A DNA stretch of 64,000 bases, from positions 25,072,501 to 25,136,500 of the forward strand of contig CM067539.1 in NCBI GenBank assembly GCA_034509755.1. The letters run 5' to 3'. Made by a program: the position numbers and the translations under genes. This DNA is from Anisodus tanguticus (lineage: Eukaryota > Streptophyta > Magnoliopsida > Solanales > Solanaceae). Numbering within the stretch: position 1 is the stretch's first letter; each line of letters opens with the position of its first letter. A model generated the notes under the pieces. The model searched no databases. It saw only the letters and a program-made list of their open reading frames with translations, and was not told where the DNA came from. Positions 33,155-44,850 of the stretch are shown here, piece after piece.

Positions 33155-36100
33155 TAGGGCAGGCCAGTGGGCCGGGACGGCCCGACCCCGTCCCGAGCCC
33201 ACCCCGATCCCGCCACGACCCCGCTAAAAAATAATAATAATAAATAACGGGGGCTGGACTCGAACTCGGGACGGGACGATGTCTCGTCCCGCCAGACCCG
33301 ACCCCGCCCCGAGCCCGTCCCGACCCCGACCCCGACCCCGCCCTTTTCCCCCCTTTGCTTAGATTATGGCCGTTGGCCAACGGCCATTTTAGGCCCCCCC
33401 TCCCCCAACCCCCCTACCCCATAATATTTATTTTTTACCCATAAGTTATTATATTTACACTTTAACCCAATTTTTCAACTATAAATAACTCATTTTCTCT
33501 TCATCTTTCTCACAAATCTTCCTACAATCTCTCTAATTTCTCAATATATCTCTCTACAAGTCTACATTGTTTGCTAAACATTCGATTTTATTAATTCATT
33601 TGGGAATTGGGAGTGAAGTTGGCAACTAGCTTGAGGATCTTCCATCGAGAAAAGTTTCAATTTTCAACCTCTCGATTACACGTCGACGTTACGTCGGCGT
33701 TTGGTACATTCGTTCTTTCATTAAATTATTATTGTCTGTTTATTTTATATTTTTATTTAGCGCACTTAATTTTATTGTCTTTAATTATTTATTATCATAA
33801 TTAAAATGGAAGGATTAAAAGGTATGTTTAAGGGTAAGGGTAAGGGTGCTTCTTCTAGTAGGGGCAACCAGAGCAAGGGTACTTCTTCTAGTCATCTTAT
33901 TCCTACACAGGATGATTTTGTTGATACTCAACATTTTCCTACAATACCATTAGATTTAGACCAAGAGTTATTTTCTGGAACTCAAGAAGACTTTAATTTA
34001 GACGATGATCTAGATGATATACCCACTAATGATGATGACAACACAACCACTAGTGCACCTTCAACTGAAATACCTCCTATTCCCCCTAGTATGAGACGAG
34101 GTCCAACAAAACGACCATTAAAATCGATGCATGGACATTTTTTGATAGGGACGTAGAGAATCAAGTAGCCATATGTAAAATTTGTAAAAATGTTTTAAAA
34201 TTTAAAACTGGAAAAGGTCACGGTGGGACGGGGGGTTTAATTAGATACGTAGTAAGTGCTCATCTAGCTAGGTATGCCCAATACCAGGCTTCAAAACCGA
34301 GTGCGCAAACGCCCGCTCCATCGGGACAAGGTTCACATACTGATACTGTCCCGGACCAAGTACAGGGTCAAATTAACCCTATGACGGGGGGAATTGTAGG
34401 CTCTAAATATAATAAACATAGAGATAGGGAAGCAATATCAAAATTAGTTGCTGTGGAGGGTTTGCCTTTTTCATTTCCTTCATCTCCCGATTTTATTTGA
34501 TTACATTAGAGATATATATAATCCTGCTTTTAACGGTTTTCCTAGATCAACTGTTAAGAGAGATGTATTTAAATTCGCGCATGAATATCAACAATAATTA
34601 CGTTTTTCATTATATCATTTTAATGGCAAAGTATCTATCACGTCTGATATAGGTCGTAGTACTAACGGCCATGATTATTTAACTGTAACTTGTCATTGGA
34701 TAGATTATAAATGGTCTATGCAAAAACGTATTTTAGCGTATAGATATATAGATGATAAGCACACTGGTACTTTTATTGCAGAAAATATTTATCAAGTGTG
34801 CGATTATTACGGAATTACCGATAAAATTATGACTATTACATTAGATAACGCTTCTAATAACAATTACGCAATTACAATGTTAAAAAATAGTTTAACTCCA
34901 TCTTTTCCGGACCATTTTCATATAAAATGCGCGTGCCATATATATAACTTAATTGTAAAGGATGGTCTATCACTTTTTGAAGACATTCTTAGTAAAATAC
35001 AATTTGCTATAAACTTTATTTTTAAAAGTAATAAAGTACAACGTAGAAAAGAATATAAAAAAACTTGTCACGATTGTGGGCTACCTTATAGAAGAATTCC
35101 ACAAGAAGTATCCACTAGGTGGAATTCTTTATACGAGCAACTACTTGTTGCTTATGACTATAAATTACCTATAACTTTATTTTTTAACTCTCATAATAAA
35201 AAGCCAAATTTGATATGATTTTAGATAGTGATTGGGTAAAAATTTCTGAACTTATTGTATTTTTAGAGAAATTTTTCAAGCAACAAAAGAATTTTCCGGT
35301 ATATATTATCCTACTATTTCAACTATGTTATTTTATATAACTCTAATATTTTTATTACTTAGTGAATATATGGAAAAACCAGATTATAAGGCAGCTATTA
35401 AAAAAATGTTTGTCAAAATTAAAAAATATTTTATTCCTATTCCCTCTATTTATATTGTTGGTTCGTATTAAATCCTACTATTAAAATAGACGGTACTAAA
35501 TCACTAATTGAAACTATTTACGATTGTATAGAAGTACTACCACCTCCAAGTCCCAAAAATCTAAATCACCCACCACCTATTGAACAAACTAAAGAAGAAG
35601 CGGTGTCTAGCGTAGAACACCAATGCAAAAATATATATAGATTTTATCAACAAGAAAATGCTAGTAACTTACCGGCTTCCATACCATCTTCTTCATCTTC
35701 AACACAACCTCACAAAAGACATCTTGTTTCGCGGCTAGTATTGAAAGCCTCGAAATAGAATGTGCGGCCGTACCTCTACTACTAACCAAATTAGCGAGTT
35801 GGATATTTTTGTTTTGCGGGGTTACATACCGTATCAAGAAGTTATCAATGAAGATGGACAAGAAGACTTGTTTGAAATACTTTGGAGGGGAATGAGAAGA
35901 CCTTTCCGACACTTTCATTGATGGCTCGAGATGTTTTGAACATTCAAGCGTCATCAACTGCGTCTGGAAAGTGCTTTTTCTGCAGCAGATATCAAATAGG
36001 AGACCACAAACACTCATTGGCCGGAGACGACTTGGAAATTGCGGTATTATTCGAGAGATTGGATACGAGCGGAGCGGAGAAGGTGCGGTCAACCGGAGAT

Positions 36101-36670
36101 CAACGAAGAAGATGATGAAAACTACAACGAAATCTTAACCGAAGGTAGTGGAAGCGACGTGGATCAATTTGACCAACAAATACCAATTCCAACCGAAGAA
36201 CCACATGAAATCATCAAGCAATTAGAACAGGGTTTTTTGAGAATGTAATTTTTTTAATTGCAATTTTATTATGTAATTTGCAACTTTTGGACAACACCAC
36301 AAAGTTGCAATTTGGATTTTAGACAATTGTATTTGTATTACAAAAAAATCATATGTCTATTAAATAATATAAGAGGCACAAAAACAGCCTTGGGATGTTT
36401 TTATTACACTATCTTGTTTTGTTTATTGAGTTTTTTTATACATATGTTATTTTTTTTTTTAAAAAAAAAAGGAAAACCCGACCGTACCTAGCCCCGAGCC
36501 CGAGCCCGACCCGACCCCGCCCCGCCCCGATACCGATGGGATCGGGATCGGGACGGGACTGGAGCAGGTCCCGCCAGACCCGACCCCCTGGCTCGTCCCA
36601 CCCAGACCCCGACCCCGACCCCGCCAGACCCGGCCCGGCAGACCCGAGCCCGGCCCACTGGCCACCCTTA
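33155..36670 (+). mobile_element. hAT transposon (3516 bp), degenerate
   Basis: Inserted in the chromovirus RNase H gene. Terminal inverted repeats are TAGGGCAGGCCAGTGGGCCG and the complement of TAAGGGTGGCCAGTGGGCCG, with a perfect 8-bp duplication ATTTATTG. The subterminal blocks (33170-33345 and 36478-36655) are packed with CCCGACCCCG-type repeats, C-rich on the plus strand at both ends. It carries a broken transposase gene. Confidence 0.95.
33806..36248 (+). pseudogene. hAT transposase (Ac-like), broken
   Basis: From the ATG at 33806 (MEGLKGMFKGKGKGASSSRG) a low-complexity N terminus leads, after a frameshift near 34140, into a BED-type zinc finger (CKICKNVLKFKTGKG, C-x2-C). RNase H-like core: SITSDIGRSTNGHDYLTVTC (first catalytic Asp, about 34640), and ITLDNASNNNYAITML (second Asp) with STRWNSLYEQ in frame 34718-35218. 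The middle (35220-35790) has several stops. The hAT dimerisation domain (LSLMARDVLNIQASSTASGK) is at about 35880-36110. At least four disruptions. The natural role would be cut-and-paste transposition in the nucleus. Confidence 0.88.
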
Positions 36671-36678
36671 ATTTATTG
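36671..36678. repeat. hAT target site duplication, right copy
   Basis: ATTTATTG directly after the right inverted repeat, matching 33147-33154. Confidence 0.97.
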
Positions 36679-37259
36679 TGATGCTTCAGGCATTGGGCTA
36701 GGTTGTGTGTTGATGAAGCATGGCAAATTTATAGCTTATGCCTCCCGACAACTCAGAAAGCATGAAAAGAATTATCCCACTCATGATTTGGAGCTAGTAG
36801 CGGTGATTCATGCCTTGAAGATTTGGAGACATTACTTGTATGGGATTCATGTTGATATTTATATGGATCACAAGAGTCTCCAATATATCTTTAAGCAGAA
36901 GGAGTTGAACCTACGGCAGAGGCGGTGGTTAGAGTTGCTAAAGGACTATGATGTTGATATCTTGTACCACCTGGGAAAAGCCAATGTTGTGGCAGATGCT
37001 CTTATCCGTAGATCCATGGGTAGCTTGATGGATGTGCAGCCAGACAGAAGGAAGATGGTTCGTGAGATACATAGGCTAGCGAGTCTTAGAGTCCGGTTGG
37101 CGGATTCGGGAGATATCGGGGTTCTTATTCGGGATGTTGCTGAGTCCTCTATCGTGGAAGAGGTAAAGAAATGTTAGTATGAGGATCCTGTTCTGGCCCG
37201 GTATAGAGATGCAGCTCTCCAAAAGGGAAATACTTTATTTGAGGTTACACCTGATGATG
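36679..37259 (+). pseudogene. Chromovirus RNase H
   Basis: It resumes the frame interrupted at 33146: IYCDASGIGLGCVLMKHG, AYASRQLRKHEKNYPTHDLE, LAVIHALKIWRHYL-like text (here LVAVIHALKIWRHYLYG), DHKSLQYIFKQKELNLRQRR and LGKANVVADALIRRS (S normally follows L; Ile replaces Ser). The D-E-D catalytic residues are visible. An in-frame stop at 37175-37177 precedes the linker to integrase. Confidence 0.9.
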
Positions 37260-38386
37260 TGCTGAGGTATGAGGGCAGATTATATGTACCTAATGTTGCA
37301 GGGCTACGACAGCAGGTTATGGGAGAGGCACACAATGCCCATTATTCCATTCATCCAGGATCGACTAAGATGTACCATGACCTTAGATGCTTGTATTGGT
37401 GGGATGGCATGAAAAGAGACATAGCAGAATTTATTGCCCAGTGCCCGAATTGTCAGCAAGTTAAGGTTGAACATCAGAAGCCTGGTGGATTATTACAGGA
37501 GATTGAGATCCCGACTTGGAAGTGGGAAGTGATCAATATGGACTTCATTACAGGCTTACCTCGCACTCAGCGAAAGTGTGATTCCATATGGGTTATCGTG
37601 GATAGGCTGACGAAATCAGCCCATTTTCTTCCAGTGAGGACTACTTACTCAGTTGAGGACTATGCTAGGCTGTACATCAGGGAGATAGTGAGACTGCACG
37701 GGGTCCCCACATCTATTATATCAGACCGAGGAGCTCAGTTTACAACAAACTTCTGGAGACCATTCCAGAAGGGATTGGGGACACAAGTGAGTCTCAGCAC
37801 AGCATTTCACCCTCAGACGGACGGGCAGGCAGAGCGCACGATCCAGACATTAGAGGATATGCTGAGGGCTTGTATTATTAACTTCAGAGGTAGTTGGGAT
37901 GACCATTTACCACTCATTGAGTTTGCTTATAACAACAGCTACCACTCTAGCATCCAGATGGCACCGTATGAGGCTTTATATGGGAGGAAGTGCAGGTCAC
38001 CTATTGGTTGGTTTGATGTAGGTGAGACTAAGTTGATCGGCCCAGACATGGTTCAGCAAGCTGTTGATAAGGTGAAACTCATTCAAGAGAGGTTATTAGC
38101 AGAACAGAGTCGACAGAAGTCATATGCTGATAATCGACGTCGACACTTAGAGTTTCAGGTTGATGATTGGGTGTTCCTAAAGGTGTCACACATGAAGGGT
38201 GTGATGAGGTTTGGCAAGAAAGGAAAGCTTAGCCCAAGGTACATTGGGCCTTACCAGATCATTCGTAGGATAGGCAAGGTTACCTATGAGTTGGATCTAC
38301 CGCCTGATTTGGAAGCAGTACATCCAGTCTTCCATGTATCTATGCTGCGTAAGTGTATTGGTGATCCTTCCGAGTCTTCCCGGTAG
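37259..38386 (+). pseudogene. Chromovirus integrase
   Basis: A 375-codon open frame. HHCC zinc domain: HNAHYSIHPGSTKMYHDLR with CPNCQQVKVEH. DDE core: WEVINMDFITGLPRTQRKCD (D), GVPTSIISDRGAQFTTNFW (D) and STAFHPQTDGQAERTIQTLE (E). C-terminal GPY/F module: SPRYIGPYQIIRRIGKVTYE and HPVFHVSMLRKC. It is the most intact reading frame of the element; a TAG at 38384-38386 separates it from the chromodomain in the same frame. Confidence 0.93.
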
Positions 38387-38611
38387 ATGACGTCCGGTGT
38401 GACGAAAGAGTTGTCCTACGAGGAAAGCCCCGTAGCCATACTTGATCGCCAGGTCAGGAGATTACGGATGAAGGATGTGGCTTCCGTCAAGGTATTGTGG
38501 AGGAACCACAATAGGGAGGAAATGCCTTGGGAGGCAGAGGACGAGATGAAGAAGAAGTATCCCCATTTGTTCCCTGTGCCTCCAGGTAATTCAATTCAAC
38601 TCCCCATTTGA
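38387..38611 (+). pseudogene. Chromovirus chromodomain
   Basis: It continues integrase in frame after one TAG. LSYEESPVAILDRQVRRLRM and VKVLWRNHNREEMPWEAEDE, then KKYPHLF, match the plant chromovirus CHDCR-type chromodomain that targets integration to heterochromatin. Some aromatic cage residues of true chromodomains are absent, as usual for this class. Confidence 0.85.
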
Positions 38612-38770
38612 TTATTGTATTTGGTGAATTGCATATGTGTGATATATTGTGGCCCTGTGTGGCATCTGTTGGTTGCTGAATATAGGCGGATAGGCATAGT
38701 TATAAAGGAGACTCTGCCGAAATTTTTCTAACATTAGACTTATTATGAACATTCGAGGACGAATGTTTCT

Positions 38771-38783
38771 GAGGAGGGAAGTA
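38771..38783 (+). other. Chromovirus polypurine tract
   Basis: GAGGAGGGAAGTA directly before TGTTACACC of the 3' LTR; primes plus-strand DNA synthesis in this family. Confidence 0.85.
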
Positions 38784-41540
38784 TGTTACACCTCATAAGA
38801 TTAAGACGATAATTAAGAACGTCATTAAGAAAGCAAGATTCGAATATTGAATATAAGGAACGCTTACATATGTTAATACGGGAAATTAGTGTAGAAATGG
38901 ATGCTATCCCGGAATAGTATTGTATAAAAAAAATTATGACATTGAGGATACGAGGCTTATGAAATTCTCGGGAATTAAAAGAAGTGGGTTTGAGATTTAC
39001 TAATTGAAGAACTTGGGGGCCAAAGTGTAAAGGAAAAAAATCAGATTTTTCATATAACCTTACACCAACCTCTTCATCTTCTTCCTACACTTAAACAAAA
39101 AAACCAAACTCTCCTCTCATTCTCTCCTCCAAACTAATCCGAAAATCACCCTCCACCCATAACCAAAATTAAGGTTGTTATCTTCTCTTCCTAGACTACA
39201 TATTTCACCAAAAATTAGAAGCAAAACAACACCAAAAATAGTGGCGAAAACAGTGGCAAAACAGCCACTGTTTGGGCCAAAATCTGCCCAGAATTTTTGA
39301 ATTTTTGGGATGAATTTTTGAAAGAAAAACGTGTAGGGATGATGGCTTAACATTTTAGAACACTTACATGTCAATTTGAGTTGAAGAAGTGAACAAAAAG
39401 GAGGAGAAAATTACAAAACAGTGGGAATTTTCGAACAAACAGTGGCAGAATATTTGCGGACTGTTTTGACGAATTTGAGGTATACAAATTCTTATTTCTA
39501 TGATATAATTGGAATGCATGTTGTTAGAATTAAGGTAATGAATTTGTGTTAAGGAATAATTGGAATTTAAGCATTGCATGTGACCATTTTGGGCTAGTTG
39601 CCAATTTGGGACAGATTTTGGTGTTGTTGGATTCGTTGGTTATTGTTGTTATTATTATCACTAATTGCATGATGAAATTGAAAGGAAACATGGAGATTTA
39701 GTTGGAATTAGTTATATGGAAGTATTAAAATCTGAAATTGGATTATAGGAATTAAGATAAGAGTTATGGAATTATGACATGTTGTGGCCAAGAACTTGCA
39801 TGAAATTGTTGGACATGTTGTGATGTATATGGACTATTTTAGGGGCTATTTTGTGGTGTTATAATTCTGAAAATTTAGTCACCATTATGCATGTTTAAGT
39901 GTGGTAATTTCTAAGGTAAGTCCTAAAGGAATAAGGGTGTGGAAAGGCATAGAAAGGCTTCACATTCTACCCTCGTTGTTGTTGAAACATGGGTTGTTTT
40001 GTGGGCTGTTTTTAAGGTGGATTAAGAGGCTAAATGTACATGAGAAGTGGGTGTGTAAATTCCCTTTATTGTTGTCTTGGTTGTGCCCTTAATTGGTGCT
40101 TGTTTATTGATGTTATTAGCCTCGTTTGGAAGTTGTGGAAGCATGTATAAACAAGGGAAGTGCTGCCCGAATTTTTATAAAATAAGAAGTCGTTATTCAA
40201 TATAAAGTATGCTAGCGAACATAGAATTGACGAACGTATTACCATTATTATAGGTTGAAGTTCTAAATCGAGACGTACTCTAATATAGAGTTGATTAGTT
40301 CGTCTAAGAGGTATGTGAACTATTCCTTTTTTTCTTTGGCATGATTTTTATTTAATGAAGGTACGGCGGACGTACTTGATTCTTATACAGTTTAATTCCT
40401 AAAGAGGATTGTTATGAAAAGTGCCTATGATATTTCAGCAAAGAGTTTATTATGACATTATTATAATGATTTTATTGAGAGTCAAATGATAAATTTTACT
40501 TGCATATGGTTACTCATGATATCTACTCGTGCTAAGTGTTACTACTTCACCTCACCGAGTCCCGGGCCGGGTTTCGATTCGTGCACAGCTTTGCATTGTT
40601 CACCGAGACCCTCACTAGAGGGCCGGGTTACGTAGGATGGATTCATAGATGAGATATGACTTTATCGAGTCCCAGCATGGGCCGGGTTATGACATGATTC
40701 CACCGAGTCCCGCACTAGTGGGTCGGGTTACGTTACAGATATATATATATATATGTATATGGACAGGCACTCATGTTTTCTTGACTTGACTCTCATTTTT
40801 ATAAGGCAACTGACTTTTATTATTTATGGCACGGTTGGATTTGGATCCTGACTTTTATACTGATCTCCTGTTTCTGTTGGCTACTTATGATCTCATATGC
40901 AGTATTTCATGTTTACATACTCAGTACATTATTTTGTACTGACCCCCTTTTCTCGGGGGGCTGCGTTCATGCCCGCAGGTACAGGTGCTCAGTTTGGTGA
41001 TCCTCCGGTTTAGGCTCCTACTCAGCAGGTTGGGAAGCTCCTTTGATCCAGATCTTTGTCATTTTGGTACCGAACCTCTTTTAGACTTATGTTTGTATTT
41101 AGGGGCACGACGGGGCCCTGTCCCGTCATATGTCGTTGTTTTTCGTATAGAGGTCTGTAGACAGGGGTGGGTTGTACTTATGTAAGGGTTATAACTCTGT
41201 TTTGGTCAGCCATATCATTGTACTCTATGTTGGGGGTGTTTCCATGTATATACGTTAGTATCTGTTGGCAGCCTTGTCGGCTTGCCTGTTATATTATCTG
41301 TTGGCAGCCTTGTCGGCTTGTCTGTTATATGGTGTTGGCTAGTTGTGACTCCTCCGGAGACAGGTGCATTCGGGGGTAAAGGCAGCCTTGTCGGTTCGCC
41401 TACCCTGGCATATGTTGTTATTGCAGTGTTATGCTGCCGAATTTCAGACTCATTAAGTGTTAGTTGGATTATGTGTGACAGGTTAGTGTAATGACGTCAT
41501 TAGGGCGGTTAGTCGCTGCCCGTCGGGTCGGGTCGTGACA
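38784..41540 (+). repeat. Chromovirus 3' LTR (2757 bp)
   Basis: It begins TGTTACACCTCATAAGATTA and ends GGTCGGGTCGTGACA. It is nearly collinear with the 5' LTR with scattered substitutions. The three-hairpin block is at 40922-40978. Confidence 0.95.
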
Positions 41541-41894
41541 GGTATATAAAAAAAATCTGAATTTTCTTATCACACTTTGGCCCCCAAGTTCTTCAATTAA
41601 TAAATCTTAAACCCACCTCTTTTAATTCCCGAGAATTTCATAAAGCCTCGTATCCTCAATGTCATAATTTTATAATACAATACTATTCCATAACTCCATT
41701 GGAATAAATTCAACTACTAGGATTAATTTCCGTCGTCACATGTATAGCACTAAAGAAAAACTATTCCGGGATAACATCCGTTTATACACAAATTTCCCGT
41801 ATTAACATATGTAAGTGTTCCTTATATTCAATATCCGAATCTTACTTCCTTAATGACGTTCTTAATTATCGTCTTAATCTTACGAGGTGTAACA
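41541..41894 (-). repeat. Chromovirus solo LTR, right piece
   Basis: Complement of the first part of the family LTR, ending TCTTACGAGGTGTAACA. It starts with the GGTAT target duplication of the inserted element and continues the sequence broken off at 27289. It contains roughly 75 bp (about 41690-41765) not present in the plus-strand LTRs, so it is a diverged subfamily member. Confidence 0.88.
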
Positions 41895-41972
41895 ATGCAT
41901 GTATAGTGGATTTCTAGAGTAAATAGTACTACTCGAGTCACTTGTTTGTGCAACATTATCAGTAACCACCAT
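41895..41972 (-). pseudogene. copia-3 gag start (first 26 codons)
   Basis: Minus-strand ATG at 41972 reads MVVTDNVAQTSDSSSTIYSR then NPLYMH, where the solo LTR is inserted. The reading resumes at 24759 with the HPSDNPG block. The leader between this ATG and the primer site is about 216 bp. Confidence 0.7.
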
Positions 41973-42188
41973 TAATCAACACCGAAATTGAGATATCTCG
42001 CACAAAATTGAAAATACAATGAGTGAAATGTGCACCTAAATCGCGAAGTACGATAGAACAATTATTTCAACAAACCAAGCTAAGATAAGATTTGGAATTG
42101 CATGTACAAATCGAATGAAAACTATAATTGAATCGCAATCGAACAACAAACCAAAATTTTGAGTGCGGAATCACATACTAGAGCTCTT

Positions 42189-42200
42189 GCTCTGATACCA
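42189..42200 (-). other. copia-3 primer binding site
   Basis: The minus strand reads TGGTATCAGAGC, the standard plant initiator-Met site. It is directly preceded by the LTR end (TTCTTGTCA on the minus strand). Confidence 0.85.
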
Positions 42201-42900
42201 TGACAAGAACTGAGAAGAAGTTGAGCTCGAGATGGAGCTTTAATGGCGGTTTAAGATCGAGCAATGTTTCACCAATAATTGAGGTGAGGGAAGTTTCTAG
42301 AATAAGAGATAAGTGTTGGATATTACAAAGGATTGCAGGAAACGATAATTACATGTAACTGCTAATGTAAGAATTGAAATTACAATTCAACTAGAAATCT
42401 GAAAATTACAAAGATGAACAAGAAAACTGGAAAACTGGAAAACTGTTTTTGTTTGCTTGCTGAGTCGAGTGTGGCACTCTGTCCTTAAGATAATATTGCC
42501 CCGTATGTATCCTTTATACGTCCTGGACAATTCGTCTCCCAAGATAAAGCAGCAATGGAACACTTGAGCAAAGGAAACTCAAGAGCTACCTTGAAGAATA
42601 TTGAGCAAGAAATGATGCAAGGAAGGTGTAGGAAGAAACTGTTTTTCTTGTGTATTTTCGTATTTATTGCAAGTATATTTTCTGTGTACCTCAACAATGG
42701 TGTAAGGGGTGTTTATATAGGTGAGGGAGGGCTGTTTAACTGCCTCCATAACAGCCATTATTGGCCAAATAATGGTCATTATGGAGGTAGTAAAGTCACC
42801 AAAATAAATGGTGAAAAGACCAACGGATTTGACCATTATAGGAGGAGTAATTCACCAAAATAAATGGTGAATTGAGTGCTTGGCGTTTCGTTCGACCGTC
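42201..42900 (-). repeat. copia-3 5' LTR (right edge not resolved)
   Basis: The internal edge is fixed at 42201 by the primer site. A minus-strand TATA box CTATATAAAC lies at 42711-42720, so transcription should start near 42680 and read toward the primer site. Upstream of it the 19-bp inverted repeat TCACCAAAATAAATGGTGA occurs twice (42796-42814, 42852-42870), resembling promoter-proximal repeats of copia LTRs. The outer end could not be located without the 3' LTR; 42900 is a minimum estimate. Confidence 0.6.
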
Positions 42901-44648
42901 GAAATTCGACTTTACGAAAACTTCGGGGACCAAACCGTACATCGAAAGAATTCGGTCCAAACCGTACTTCACGGCAAAGTTCTCTGGCCCAAAAAGATAA
43001 TATCAGGAGGCCCACAGCCCACAGCCCACAGCCCGAGAACCCGGAACTGGACCGGACGGGCGGGCGGCGGCGGCGCGCGTGTGGTCTTTCCTTGAACCGA
43101 AGCACATCTAGGTCCTCCCTCCTTTAAACACATGGGATACCCCTTGGGGTCCCAAACCCCAAACCAATTTCGAGTCTTATATACACAACAATTCTTTCTT
43201 CCTCTACCGATGAGGGAGAATTGAACACAACACCACACTTTCCATGCTTCAAACACCTCACTTCGTGAACCAATATCTCTTTCATTTCTCAATGAAATTT
43301 GACGATTCTTGGCCCTACGGTTATCTACGTACTTAGTAGATCATGCATGTGTGAAGAACCGGATTCTCCAACATACGTAACACTAGTGTTTAAGCCGTTA
43401 AAGTTGGTCGGTTGCAACTCCCGTCAAAGGCAAATTTCCAACCGTGGAAATGAAAGCTCAGCTTTCTTTCTCATCTCAGCTTTCTTTCTCATTCATCAAC
43501 TGCATATATACACACTTGCATATATACACACTTGTACACAAATATCTAAAAACTAAGTCTAACTAATGTAATGAAAATGTGGACAGCTGGACTAGCAGAT
43601 GGGTCCACTGGATTAACTAACTAAAACCCCTAACTATCAACTAATTAGTGTAATTAACATAAACCCATACAATGAGTTAAATAAATCTTTCATCTCTCAA
43701 TAAAAATAAATCCTAAAAACCAACATCACATGTAACATGTTTCCTTTTTCAAGAATGGAAATATGTGGTGATGTGATGTTTCGTTAAGTGAGCAGGCCAT
43801 CCTTCAAACAATAATTTTCAAAGATTAAAAATTTTACGCATTTGGTCCTTCAAGCAATGCTCATAGATCTATGTATAAAATTGGGGTAGCTAGGATGAGT
43901 TATCCTCCCATATAATAAATCGAGGTCCTTCCTTTCATTTATGTCTCATCATAAAGTCAAATAATACGTTTACGTCAAGTCTTGTATCAAATTAAAGTCT
44001 TTTCTGAGATAATTAAGTTCAGAGGAAGAATACTAGTACTTGTTTAATTCTTTGTTGAATATTTTATTGTTGGACGGTATGAAAATGATATAAACATATC
44101 TCCTCAGTTCAAAAACATATGAAGTAGCATTGTTATATACTATTATTTGACTTTTGATATTAGTGAAGTTCTCCATTTAATAAGAGCTTATATTTTTTGG
44201 GCAGACAAAAATAGAAAGCCAAAAAAGAAAAGGAGAAGAAGGAAACGATGGAATATTGTGTTCAGTATATAACTATTTAAGTTTTTGGGGCAAAGTTTGA
44301 AATTTTTTTATTTTGTGTCTGGCACTAAGTGACACTGATTTTGTGAAATTTCTTTTTATTTTACAAGTTAGTGAAAGACAAAGTTGTGAGATACAAAATA
44401 ACTTTTTCTCAAAATGTGAGTTGTGATATAAATTTACAGGGAGGCAATAAATGACAATAGGACAATCCAACTGGTTATTAGGCAAATAACCATTAATACC
44501 CAACGCTTTCCTAACTTATGAATTGTGACCAAAGGCCACCAAATATACAAAGTTACAAACCACACAAAGATTGGAAAAAAAAAAGTTAACAAAAGTTGCC
44601 AAATAAATTGAAAGGAAAAGTACAAAATTTGACTTAGAAACAAATGAA
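42901..44648. other. Unassigned, partly GC-rich
   Basis: 42950-43090 is GC-rich with a CCCACAG triplication (43010-43032) and GGCGGCGGCGGCG; it may still belong to the copia-3 LTR. 43500-43540 has a 17-bp direct duplication GCATATATACACACTT. The remainder is AT-rich. No supported gene; frames at 42836-43292 overlap on both strands without family features. Confidence 0.4.
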
Positions 44649-44661
44649 GTATACAAAGTGA

Positions 44662-44850
44662 CCATCAAAGGATGTGCAGTGGATGATGTTGTTTCTCCCT
44701 TAACCAGAAGTTTCGGGTTCGAGCCTTGGGTATGAAAAAATTCTTGATATGGAGCACTTCCCCAAGAAATGGGCTCTACGTGGCGCGAATCCGGATATAG
44801 TCGGACTCCAATGCCGATACCGAATACCAGGTGAAAAACTAAAAAAAAAG
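44662..44850 (+). mobile_element. tRNA-derived SINE (189 bp)
   Basis: Flanked by perfect 13-bp target duplications GTATACAAAGTGA (44649-44661 and 44851-44863). Box A-like TGTGCAGTGG is at 44673-44682, box B GGGTTCGAGCC at 44715-44725, and an A-rich 3' end. The body includes GGGCTCTACGTGGCGCGAAT, common to dispersed Solanaceae-type SINEs from memory. It would be transcribed by RNA polymerase III. Confidence 0.88.

Larger units (their letters stand above)
27290..41540 (+). mobile_element. Full-length Ty3/gypsy chromovirus (Tekay/Del type)
   Basis: 14,251 bp including a 3.5-kb hAT insertion. The 5' LTR is 27290-30043 and the 3' LTR 38784-41540. An initiator-Met primer site is at 30048-30059 and a polypurine tract at 38771-38783. 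The gene order is gag, protease, RT, RNase H, integrase, chromodomain. The flanking GGTAT (27285-27289 and 41541-41545) is a perfect 5-bp target duplication. It sits inside a solo LTR of its own family in the opposite orientation. All genes carry frameshifts or stops. Confidence 0.95.

Noticed and set aside
33024..33380. Gly/Arg/Pro-rich frames at the hAT ends (also 36395-36665)
   Set aside because: Translations of CCCGACCCCG subterminal repeats, not genes.
42836..43292. Several overlapping frames on both strands in GC-rich DNA
   Set aside because: The same DNA is open in many frames because stops are rare in GC-rich sequence; no family features.
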